Source: Paludibacteraceae bacterium (lineage in GTDB: Bacteria; Bacteroidota; Bacteroidia; Bacteroidales; Paludibacteraceae). From it: a DNA stretch of 45,731 nt. Under the pieces are notes generated by a model, which made no database searches, had not been told where the DNA came from, and saw nothing but the letters and a program-made list of their open reading frames with translations. Made by a program: the position numbers and the translations under genes. The stretch lies in the NCBI GenBank assembly GCA_016297215.1, contig JAEDGZ010000016.1:1-45731 (forward strand), given 5' to 3'. Of this stretch, positions 33,093 to 40,466 are shown piece by piece (within the stretch, counting starts at the first letter, position 1; each line of letters opens with the position of its first letter).

Positions 33093-34337
33093 ATGATAGA
33101 CCTTTTCTCCGAAATACTGCAATCCTTGCGGCGGAATAAGTTCCGCACTGCCATGACGGGCTTCGCCGTGGTGTGGGGTATCTTTATCTTGGTGGTGCTC
33201 CTCGGCGTGAGCAATGGGCTGGAGAACGGTATGCAGGCGAACTATGGCAACCGACTGAGCAACTCCGTCGATATATGGACGCGCTGGACGGACATGGCAT
33301 ACAAAGGTTTGCCGCGCTGGCGCCGTCTCCGTTTCACTGACCGTGAGGCGACGCTGGTCAAGCAAATGCCCGAGGTGGAGTATTTCTCTCGCGTGGCGAG
33401 CGAATACCGCCAGACTACTTTCCGCACGGAGAGCGATGAGATGGAGATTATCGGCGTGGAGCCCGAGTTTCAACTCATCTTCCGCAAGCAGATGCTCCAC
33501 GGACGCTTCCTCGACCAAATAGACATGGAGGAGCATAAGAAAGTGGCGGTAGTGGACGAGCGGGCGATGAAGGTCTTTGCATGCGCCCCCGAAGATATCA
33601 TCGGGCAGTATATCACGGTGGGCAATATCCTCTTCCGCGTGGTGGGTATCTGCGAGCAGGGAGAAAAATGGGACGGCGCTATCGTCTATGTGCCCTTCGC
33701 TACCCATCAGGCATTGTACAGCACCGACAAGAAGTTCGAGAAGATGAGCATGACCCTGCGCGCGGATTATCAAGGAGGTGCGGTCTCCAGGCCGCACCAA
33801 AAGTACGATATAAAGACAAAGATGTTCTCCCTCCTCGCTCCGCCTATGCAGATTCACCCCGACGACACCGAGGCGATAGGCGTGTGGAGCCAAGAGGAGA
33901 GTGCCGAGCAGAACCAACAGGCGATGGCGGCTATCCGTCTCTTTATCATCATCTTAGGACTCTGCACCCTCATCTCGGGTGGGGTAGGCGTGAGCAATAT
34001 CATGCTGGTGTCCGTCCGCGAGCGGACACGGGAGTTGGGTATCCGCAAAGCCTTAGGTGCACCGCCAGCGACCGTTATGCAGAGCGTAGTAGGCGAGGCG
34101 CTGGCTATCACCCTCACCTTCGGAATCATCGGCGTGCTGTTGGGCATGGGCGTGGTCGCACTCATCGGGCAACTCACCCAAGACGCGGAAAATCAGATAC
34201 TGCTCAACCCCTCGGTGAACCTCTCCGTAGTAGCGATAGCCACCGCCATCATCGTCTTTATCGGCGTCATTGCAGGTGCCGTCCCCGCCCTCCGCGCCAT
34301 GAAGATTAAACCAATAGAAGCCATGAGAGAAAAATGA
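33093..34337 (+). CDS. MacB-like ABC permease (first)
   Basis: The 414-residue protein has the type VII plan: a helix near 18-40, a large periplasmic domain (about 45-285) and three helices at the C-terminal end (about 290-400). It includes SGGVGVSNIMLVSVRERTRELGIRKALGA and the ending LRAMKIKPIEAMREK. Residues about 228-235 (GGAVSRPH) are encoded by a perfect 7-bp palindromic hairpin inserted in frame in the periplasmic domain. It probably pairs with the next gene as a heterodimer. Confidence 0.93.
   Translation: MIDLFSEILQSLRRNKFRTAMTGFAVVWGIFILVVLLGVSNGLENGMQANYGNRLSNSVDIWTRWTDMAYKGLPRWRRLRFTDREATLVKQMPEVEYFSRVASEYRQTTFRTESDEMEIIGVEPEFQLIFRKQMLHGRFLDQIDMEEHKKVAVVDERAMKVFACAPEDIIGQYITVGNILFRVVGICEQGEKWDGAIVYVPFATHQALYSTDKKFEKMSMTLRADYQGGAVSRPHQKYDIKTKMFSLLAPPMQIHPDDTEAIGVWSQEESAEQNQQAMAAIRLFIIILGLCTLISGGVGVSNIMLVSVRERTRELGIRKALGAPPATVMQSVVGEALAITLTFGIIGVLLGMGVVALIGQLTQDAENQILLNPSVNLSVVAIATAIIVFIGVIAGAVPALRAMKIKPIEAMREK
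33778..33798. repeat. Palindromic hairpin in frame within the first permease gene
   Basis: GGTGCGG (33778-33784), loop TCTCCAG, CCGCACC (33792-33798). It differs in sequence from the GCAGGCG family but is comparable in size and shape. Confidence 0.7.
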
Positions 34338-34340
34338 TTT

Positions 34341-34441
34341 TTGTAATAGGTAATAAGTAATAGGTAATATGCACAGCGAGAAAAGATATTACTTATTACA
34401 GCCCGAAGGGCGAATTACTTATTACCACGCGAAGCGAGATT
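34341..34441. repeat. Repeat-filled junction between the two permease genes
   Basis: GTAATAG/GTAATAA-type heptamers run into the 28-nt segment shared with 7547-7574. They are followed by inverted ATTACTTATTAC copies at 34385-34396 and 34412-34423, and by the small hairpin GCCCGAAGGGC (34399-34409). Confidence 0.88.
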
Positions 34442-35683
34442 ATGGATTTCTTCAACGAAATATGGGAAACGATAACGCGAAACCGTTCGCGTAGCCTCCT
34501 CACGGGCTTTGGAGTCTTTTGGGGGATGATGATGCTGCTGCTCTTGGTGGGCATGGGCAACTCCCTCGTGGACGGTATACGCTACCAGTTGGAGGGCGTG
34601 GCTACCAACTCCTGTATCGTGGGCGCGAACGACACGGGCAAAGCCTACAAAGGCTTACAGAAAGGGCGGTCGTGGGATATACGCAACGGGGACATACCTT
34701 ATCTTGAGCGAGAAGTAACGGCAGCAAGCACGATTGCCTATGTGCGCTTCATCGGTTCATGGGAGAAGAACACCCATCGCGGCGATAAAGTAGGCACCTA
34801 CAATCTCCTTGGGGTGTCCGAAAACCTACAACAGGCGTTGTGTACGCCGTTGCAATACGGCAGGTTTATCAACTCCAAGGATGTGGAGCAGCAGCGTAAG
34901 GTGTGTGTCATAGGTGAACAGACCTACCGCGACCTCTTCCCCGAAGGAGGCGACATCACGGGGCAGTGTATCACCGTGAGCGGTATTCAGTTTCGCGTGG
35001 TGGGCGTGCAGAAGCGTAGCGAGGCCAAATTTTGGCTGGGCGGGGACACCAACGAGCAAATAAAAATCCCCGTTACCACGGCGCAACAAACCTATGGAGG
35101 CAACGATGTTATCCACATGCTTTTTGGTGTAGCCAAGCAGGGCGAGCAGGCGGCTACCATGCTCACCCAGATAAAAGATGTCCTGCGCCGCCGGCACACC
35201 ATCGCCCCTGACGACGACCGCGCTTTCTGGGGACAAGACCTCGGTGCAGAGTTTCGGGCAGTGGATATGCTGATAATCGGACTGACCATATTGGTTTGGT
35301 TCATAGGCTTGGGCACGCTCCTCTCCGGCGCGATAGGCGTGAGCAACATCATGCTCGTTACCATCCGCGAGCGAACGAAAGAGATAGGTATCCGCCGCGC
35401 ATTAGGGGCTTCCCCCGCCTCTATCGTCGGTCAGATACTCGCAGAGAGCATCTTCCTCACCGCCCTCTCGGGAGCATTGGGTATCGTGGCAGGCGTTGGA
35501 ATCCTGCAAGCCGTCTCCCCACTGCTGGCGGGTAATGAGATGTTCTCGCAAGGCACGCAAGTATCCTTTTCCGTAGCCATCGGCGGATTGCTCATACTGA
35601 TTATCATAGGCTTGTTGGCAGGTCTCCTCCCCGCCAAACGTGCCCTCGCTATAAAACCCATCGAAGCATTAAACGAAGAATAA
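34442..35683 (+). CDS. MacB-like ABC permease (second)
   Basis: This 413-residue paralogue of the preceding permease has the same topology: an N-terminal helix (SLLTGFGVFWGMMMLLLLVG), a periplasmic domain, and a C-terminal three-helix block with SGAIGVSNIMLVTIRERTKEIGIRRALGA, ending LAIKPIEALNEE. The stop codon is 1 nt from the adaptor gene start, so tight co-translation is expected. Confidence 0.93.
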   Translation: MDFFNEIWETITRNRSRSLLTGFGVFWGMMMLLLLVGMGNSLVDGIRYQLEGVATNSCIVGANDTGKAYKGLQKGRSWDIRNGDIPYLEREVTAASTIAYVRFIGSWEKNTHRGDKVGTYNLLGVSENLQQALCTPLQYGRFINSKDVEQQRKVCVIGEQTYRDLFPEGGDITGQCITVSGIQFRVVGVQKRSEAKFWLGGDTNEQIKIPVTTAQQTYGGNDVIHMLFGVAKQGEQAATMLTQIKDVLRRRHTIAPDDDRAFWGQDLGAEFRAVDMLIIGLTILVWFIGLGTLLSGAIGVSNIMLVTIRERTKEIGIRRALGASPASIVGQILAESIFLTALSGALGIVAGVGILQAVSPLLAGNEMFSQGTQVSFSVAIGGLLILIIIGLLAGLLPAKRALAIKPIEALNEE

Positions 35684-35684
35684 T

Positions 35685-36785
35685 ATGAAAAACTGGAAGA
35701 AGTGGACTATCTTGTCCGTGGTACTGATTGCCGTAGTAGCGGTGTTTGTCTTTCTCTGGCTGCGCTCCCGCCCCGAGCCCGTGTCCTATGAGGTGCTGAC
35801 GGTGGAACGCAAGGACTTGCAGCGCACTACACTCGTTACGGGTAAGGTGGAGCCGCGCGATGAAGTGGATATCAAGCCGCAGATTTCGGGTATCGTAGCC
35901 GAACTGTACAAAGAAGCCGGCGACCAAGTGCGCGTGGGCGACCCTATCGCGAAAATCAAGGTCATCCCCGACATGGCGCAACTGGCGTCTGCGGAATCTC
36001 GTGTACGACTGGCGAAATACAACTTGGAGAACAGCCGCGAGGTCTTCCGCCGCGACTCGGCATTGCTGGCGAAGCAGGTTGTGTCGCAGGAGACCTACGA
36101 CAAGAGCCGCTTGCAGTACATTGCTGACTGCGAAGAGTTGCAGGCTGCGGAGGATAACCTGAGCATCACTCGCGACGGCGTGGCGGCGAAGGCTACCGAC
36201 GGATTCACCAACACCATCGTGCGCGCCACTATCTCGGGCACTGTGCTGGATGTGCCTATCAAGGTCGGCAACTCGGTCATCCTGAGCAACACCTTCAACG
36301 ACGGTACCACCATCGCCACCATCGCCGACATGCAAGACCTGCTCTTCGTAGGCTCCATCGACGAGACGGAGGTGGGCAAACTGCGCGTTGGCATGCAGAT
36401 GACGCTGGTCATCGGTGCGCTCAACGACCAACGCTTCCCCGCCACCTTGGAGTATATAGCCCCCAAAGGCACGGAGAGCAACGGCGCGATGATGTTCGAG
36501 ATAAAAGGGGCGGCAGCGATACCCGACAGCGTGGTGATTCGCGCGGGCTATAGCGCCAACGCAGAGATAGTGCTCGACGAGCGCAAGCAGGTGCTGACCG
36601 TGCCCGAGTATGCAGTAACCTTTGAGAACGATAGCGCTTTCGTCCAACTGCTCACCGACACCGTCAGCCAGACCTACACCCGCCATCCCATCACCACCGG
36701 CCTGAGCGACGGCATACAGATAGAGGTAACCGAAGGCCTTTCCTCCACCGACCGTATCCGCGGCAACGAGCAAACAACCGAATGA
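35685..36785 (+). CDS. Periplasmic adaptor (MacA/HlyD family)
   Basis: The 366-residue protein has an N-terminal helix (about 7-26), a lipoyl-like segment (VEPRDEVDIKPQISGIVAELYKEAGDQVRVG) near 57-87, an alpha-hairpin at about 95-165 (VRLAKYNLENSREVFRRDSALLAKQVVSQE), and a beta-barrel with the second lipoyl half (ATISGTVLDVPIKVGNSVI). It would link the inner-membrane ABC permeases to the TolC-like outer-membrane factor. Confidence 0.94.
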   Translation: MKNWKKWTILSVVLIAVVAVFVFLWLRSRPEPVSYEVLTVERKDLQRTTLVTGKVEPRDEVDIKPQISGIVAELYKEAGDQVRVGDPIAKIKVIPDMAQLASAESRVRLAKYNLENSREVFRRDSALLAKQVVSQETYDKSRLQYIADCEELQAAEDNLSITRDGVAAKATDGFTNTIVRATISGTVLDVPIKVGNSVILSNTFNDGTTIATIADMQDLLFVGSIDETEVGKLRVGMQMTLVIGALNDQRFPATLEYIAPKGTESNGAMMFEIKGAAAIPDSVVIRAGYSANAEIVLDERKQVLTVPEYAVTFENDSAFVQLLTDTVSQTYTRHPITTGLSDGIQIEVTEGLSSTDRIRGNEQTTE

Positions 36786-36805
36786 TAAAAAAACTTATCC
36801 TCTGA

Positions 36806-36900
36806 AAAAATCCCCCAAAATCTCGCGAGCGTATGCGAGCAGGATGTAGGAAAATGCCTTGCTGCGGGCTACGCCCTTGCAGAGATTGAGAAGGATTTTG
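36806..36900. repeat. Dispersed inverted element, copy A
   Basis: About 95 nt whose reverse complement aligns with 42692-42786 at roughly 75-80% identity. The best-matching core is CTGCAAGGGCGTAGCCCGCA when read on the minus strand. It lies between the adaptor and TolC-like genes. Confidence 0.85.
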
Positions 36901-36930
36901 TGCGGATAATATCAGTTCCGATGCCCTCTT

Positions 36931-36965
36931 AATTCCTAATTCCTCATTCCTCATTCCTAATTGAT
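36931..36965. repeat. 7-nt array before the TolC-like gene
   Basis: AATTCCT, AATTCCT, CATTCCT, CATTCCT, AATTGAT, immediately before the ATG at 36967. The same family recurs at 38939-38959 and near 40454. Confidence 0.9.
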
Positions 36966-36966
36966 A

Positions 36967-38271
36967 ATGCCTTTTCGCTTTCTCATACTATCTTGTGCGC
37001 TACTCCTCGCCGTGTGCGTGGAGGCAGTGCCTTACACCTTGCAGCAGTGTATAGACACCGCCTTGGTGAACAACCTCTCTGTCCGCCAGCAGGCGAACCG
37101 ACTCTCCTCGCAGCGACTTGCCTACAAGCAGTCGAAAGCCAATATCTCGCCGTCGGTGTACGGTGGCATAGGGCAGTCGTGGGGATTCGGACGAAGCACC
37201 GGTGCGGACAACATCAGCCGCATACAGAACTCCTCGCAGACTTCGTTCAACCTCTCTGCCAACCTCATGCTCTTCGACGGCTTGGCGATGAAGTTCAATA
37301 TCGATGAGGCTGCAGCGAACATGCAGGCGAGCGAGGCGGACTTGCAGGCGCAGCAACTGAAAATCAAGATGAACATCACCACGATGTTCCTGCAAGTGTT
37401 GCTCTGTCGCCAACTCACCGAGGTAGCGGCTATGCAACTGGAAGACACGCAGGTCAAACTGCATCGCGACTCCGCCCTCGTGGCGGCACAACGACTTGCG
37501 GCAGGCGAACTCTACACCTTGCAGGCGCAGGTCGCCAAGGAGCAACTCGCCCTCGTACAGCAGCAGAACGAACTCCGCCTTGCCTTGCTCGACCTCGCGC
37601 AAGCCATCGACATACAGGATGTGGCTTCCTTCGACATAGCCGTCTCCGATGCCGACACCCTGCTCCTGCTCCCCCTCTCCGCGCAAGAGGTCTATGACGC
37701 CGCGCTCACCTACCGCCCCGAGATAGCCGCCCTCGAATATACCATCGCCGCACAGGAGGCGGCGCTCAAGTCTGCCAAAGCCGCGTACTCTCCCACGCTC
37801 TCCGCAGGGGCAAGCGTAGGCTCGGGATACTACAACATGCAGGGCAGCGACAACCTGCCGTTCGCCGAGCAGATGAACGAGAACTTCACCGCTTCCGTCG
37901 GGCTCAACCTCTCCGTGCCGCTCTACGACCGTATGCAGACCACCACCCGCATGCGGCAGCAGCGACTGGCGGTGGACAACGCCAAGTTGCAACTCGCCCA
38001 ACAGAAACAAGACCTCCGCAAGGAGATAGACCAAGCCTACTACAACGCCCTCAGTGCCCAACTGGAGGAGCAGAGCGCCATGGAGGCAGAGCGTTCGGCT
38101 GCCGAAGCCCTGCGCTACGCCGAGCAGAAGCAGGAAGCAGGCAGAGCCTCTGCCTACGAATATCGTGAGGCGAAGAACACCTACGCGCAAGCCCTCGCCA
38201 CCCGCCTCCAAGCCCGCTACAACCTCCTCTTCCGCATACGGATACTGCACTACTATCAAGGAACACTATAA
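36967..38271 (+). CDS. TolC-like outer-membrane efflux factor
   Basis: From the ATG at 36967 the product has 434 residues; a TTG at 36961 is the alternative. After a signal peptide (MPFRFLILSCALLLAVCVEA) come the two TolC-type repeats of long coiled helices and short strands. Recognisable stretches are LQQCIDTALVNNLSVRQQANRL, YRPEIAALEYTIAAQEAALKSAKAAYSPTLSAG, and the final AGRASAYEYREAKNTYAQALATRLQARYNLLFRI. It completes the tripartite exporter. The stop codon overlaps the left arm of a large inverted repeat. Confidence 0.93.
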   Translation: MPFRFLILSCALLLAVCVEAVPYTLQQCIDTALVNNLSVRQQANRLSSQRLAYKQSKANISPSVYGGIGQSWGFGRSTGADNISRIQNSSQTSFNLSANLMLFDGLAMKFNIDEAAANMQASEADLQAQQLKIKMNITTMFLQVLLCRQLTEVAAMQLEDTQVKLHRDSALVAAQRLAAGELYTLQAQVAKEQLALVQQQNELRLALLDLAQAIDIQDVASFDIAVSDADTLLLLPLSAQEVYDAALTYRPEIAALEYTIAAQEAALKSAKAAYSPTLSAGASVGSGYYNMQGSDNLPFAEQMNENFTASVGLNLSVPLYDRMQTTTRMRQQRLAVDNAKLQLAQQKQDLRKEIDQAYYNALSAQLEEQSAMEAERSAAEALRYAEQKQEAGRASAYEYREAKNTYAQALATRLQARYNLLFRIRILHYYQGTL

Positions 38272-38401
38272 CTGGGGACGCAGGCGTCTCGCCTGCGGGC
38301 AAGGCGTGAGCCTTGCATGTATATACAAAGTCCCTCCTCGGAGAGAATAAAACTTAAAAATCAACGCAAACAACTGCGGGCGAGACGCCCGCGCCCCCAG
38401 T
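38271..38401. repeat. 130-nt interval bounded by inverted REP-like arms
   Basis: The left arm (38271-38299, with stem GCAGGCG/CGCCTGC around TCT) and the right arm (38374-38401) are inverted copies of each other with about four differences. Between them lies a second perfect hairpin, GCAAGGC-GTGA-GCCTTGC (38299-38316). It fills the gap between the TolC-like and PspC genes. Confidence 0.85.
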
Positions 38402-38426
38402 AACAACAACTAAATAACAACTCATT

Positions 38427-38624
38427 ATGGAAAGAAAACTAACTCGTTCAGCCAACAAGATGATTGGCGGTGTATGTGCCGGATTGGCAGACTATTTCGA
38501 CATTGACCCCACCGTAGTGCGGGTGGTCTATGCCGCATTAACGCTATTCTCCGCCTGCTTCCCGGGCATCGTTTTGTACATTCTCCTCTTAATCATTATG
38601 CCTCCCGCTGAGTATCATGATTGA
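38427..38624 (+). CDS. PspC-domain membrane protein
   Basis: The 65-residue protein is essentially one PspC domain: KLTRSANKMIGGVCAGLADYFDIDPTVVRVVYAAL, then a hydrophobic helix to the end (LYILLLIIMPPAE). Such proteins sense or respond to envelope stress in other bacteria. Its last 8 nt overlap the PadR gene. Confidence 0.92.
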   Translation: MERKLTRSANKMIGGVCAGLADYFDIDPTVVRVVYAALTLFSACFPGIVLYILLLIIMPPAEYHD

Positions 38625-38943
38625 TAATATCAAGACACAAATGCGAAAGGGCATACTGGAGTATTGTGTCCTTTCTATCATCAGCCGCCGCGGCGAAGCC
38701 TACACCAGCGATGTCATCGAGGTGTTGCGCGATGCCGACCTGCTGGTGGTGGAGGGTACGGTCTATCCTCTGCTGACGCGCATGAAGAACAACGGGCTGT
38801 TGACCTATCGCTGGGAGGAGTCGCGAGAAGGGCCTCCAAGGAAGTATTTCCGTTTGACTCCCGAAGGAGCCTTCCTCCTCGCCGATTTGGAGCAAGAGTG
38901 GAACGCCATCACATCCTCCATACAGAAGGTAACACAGTCCTAA
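38617..38943 (+). CDS. PadR-family transcriptional regulator
   Basis: The 108-residue winged-helix repressor matches PadR: RKGILEYCVLSIISRRGEAYTSDVIEVL, then VVEGTVYPLLTRMKNNGLL and PRKYFRLTPEGAFLL. PadR proteins commonly control neighbouring transporter or envelope genes in response to small molecules or stress. It overlaps the PspC gene by 8 nt and precedes the GIN-domain gene by 20 nt, so the three form one unit that may also regulate the exporter upstream (inferred). Confidence 0.92.
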   Translation: MIDNIKTQMRKGILEYCVLSIISRRGEAYTSDVIEVLRDADLLVVEGTVYPLLTRMKNNGLLTYRWEESREGPPRKYFRLTPEGAFLLADLEQEWNAITSSIQKVTQS

Positions 38944-38959
38944 TTCCTAATTCCTAATT
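38939..38959. repeat. 7-nt array before the GIN-domain gene
   Basis: Three exact CCTAATT units including the PadR stop codon, followed by ATCAATG, which contains the next start codon. Confidence 0.85.
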
Positions 38960-38963
38960 ATCA

Positions 38964-40328
38964 ATGAAAGAAACTCGTACAATCAATCTCAACGGCATAG
39001 TGTTTCATATCGACAACGATGCCTATCTTGCGCTCTCTAACTACCTGCATGATATAGAGTTGCGCCTGCCCTCCGACGACCGCAAAGAGGTAATGAACGA
39101 CCTCGAAGCGCGTGTCGCCGAACTCTTTCAGTCCGCCCTCTTCGCCAAGAACGTACAGGTGGTGGACATAGAGATGGTGAACCAACTGGAGCAACGCATG
39201 GGCAAGCCCTCCGACTTCGGAGAGAACAAACGCCCCGTGGTGAAGCACAAGCCCTCCGACAACCAAGGTTGCGCCCGCTCGTTAGGTATTGCGCTCAAGG
39301 TGTTGCTTATCCTGATGGCACTGCCTTTCCTCTTTATCTTCTGTATCGTTGCCTTCTCGCTGCTGATGGCGCTCTTCGGCGTGAGCGCGGGTTTGGCTAC
39401 TGCGCTGCCCTTGCTGGGTATCGAACTCTTCGCCGGCAGCGGCTGGCTCACCGCACTCTTCGTCATCGCTGTGTTGGCGGTTATCATCCTTCCTATCGTC
39501 ATGCTCGTCCACTCTATCGTAACCTACGTGCGGTTGCGCCGCGGACCGAAAGCCCGTTTCTGGTGGAGCACCATCATCGCATGGCTGCTTGCCATTGCGC
39601 TGACTATCGGCTTGTTCTTCAATGGTATTCGCGTGGACGGAAGCCCCGCGAACCTTCAGCAACTCATCCAACTGGTAGATAATGGCATAGATGAGTATGA
39701 TTCCGATGAACCCACCTCCACGGTGGTGCTTGACCTGCCTGCTTTCCAATCCATTGAGGTAACGGGACCCTTCGAGGTGGAACTCACGCAGTCGCTCACG
39801 CAGCAGGTCAGCCTGACGAGCAACCATCCCGACCAAGTGATTGCCGAGGTGGAGGACGGGGTGCTGAAGATTACTTTCCGCCCCGAGCGTAGCCGCTACA
39901 CCAAGGCTTCGTTTGCCATTGCCGTTCCCGAACTGCAACGCATTGCGGGCACGGCAGCCGCACAGATAGAGACTGAGGGTGTCTTCAAGTGCTACGACCT
40001 TGACCTTCGCCTGACGGGAGCCGCACAAGCAGACCTCAACCTGCAAGCCAAGACGCTGAAAATCGCCGCCACGGGGGCTGCAAAAGCCGAGTTGGAAGGG
40101 ACGGTAGAGTCGCTCAGCGCTGAGATAGCAGGTGCATCGGTGCTCGACGCCGAAGACCTGAAAGCCGACGACGCGCATATCAACTGCGCAGGGGCAGGCG
40201 TGGCTGATGTGCATGTCGCTAAGCAACTCTGGGCGCAAGCCGCAGGAGCCAGCAAAATCACCTACCGAGGCAACCCCAACGTGCAGCACCGAATGGCAGT
40301 AGGCGGTAGCCAAATCTCTGCGAACTAA
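38964..40328 (+). CDS. Membrane protein with GIN (DUF2807) domain
   Basis: The 454-residue protein starts with a conserved cytoplasmic part (KETRTINLNGIVFHIDNDAYLALSNYLHDIELRL, then DLEARVAELF) typical of PspC-associated proteins in Bacteroidales. Three or four membrane helices follow at about 105-215, then a C-terminal beta-helix-like GIN domain (about 255-454) with repeating strands such as LKIAATGAAKAELEGTVESLSAEIAGASVLDAEDLKADDAHINCAGAGVADV. GIN domains are predicted to be extracytoplasmic and adhesin- or sensor-like. The PspC-PadR-GIN order suggests an envelope-stress module. Confidence 0.88.
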   Translation: MKETRTINLNGIVFHIDNDAYLALSNYLHDIELRLPSDDRKEVMNDLEARVAELFQSALFAKNVQVVDIEMVNQLEQRMGKPSDFGENKRPVVKHKPSDNQGCARSLGIALKVLLILMALPFLFIFCIVAFSLLMALFGVSAGLATALPLLGIELFAGSGWLTALFVIAVLAVIILPIVMLVHSIVTYVRLRRGPKARFWWSTIIAWLLAIALTIGLFFNGIRVDGSPANLQQLIQLVDNGIDEYDSDEPTSTVVLDLPAFQSIEVTGPFEVELTQSLTQQVSLTSNHPDQVIAEVEDGVLKITFRPERSRYTKASFAIAVPELQRIAGTAAAQIETEGVFKCYDLDLRLTGAAQADLNLQAKTLKIAATGAAKAELEGTVESLSAEIAGASVLDAEDLKADDAHINCAGAGVADVHVAKQLWAQAAGASKITYRGNPNVQHRMAVGGSQISAN

Positions 40329-40351
40329 AAGCCGTTAGTGTTTTGCGGATA

Positions 40352-40394
40352 AGAAAGCGCGTATGTCTCCATCTCGGAAACATACGCGCTTTCT
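40352..40394. terminator. Hairpin between convergent GIN-domain and thrS genes
   Basis: A perfect 15-bp stem AGAAAGCGCGTATGT (40352-40366) / ACATACGCGCTTTCT (40380-40394), loop 13 nt. Neither side has a strong T-run, but the position between convergent genes suggests a shared terminator. Confidence 0.65.
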
Positions 40395-40466
40395 GTAAAT
40401 TATGAGTTTAAGTAAGGGTTATCGAGTCTATTGTGTGGCACATAATACCCTCTCAATTCCTAATTA

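Noticed and set aside
37000..38259. A 419-codon minus-strand frame opposite the TolC-like gene
   Set aside because: Composition is typical of an antisense shadow (Gly, Arg, Leu, His), with no motif or signal; the plus-strand product matches TolC.
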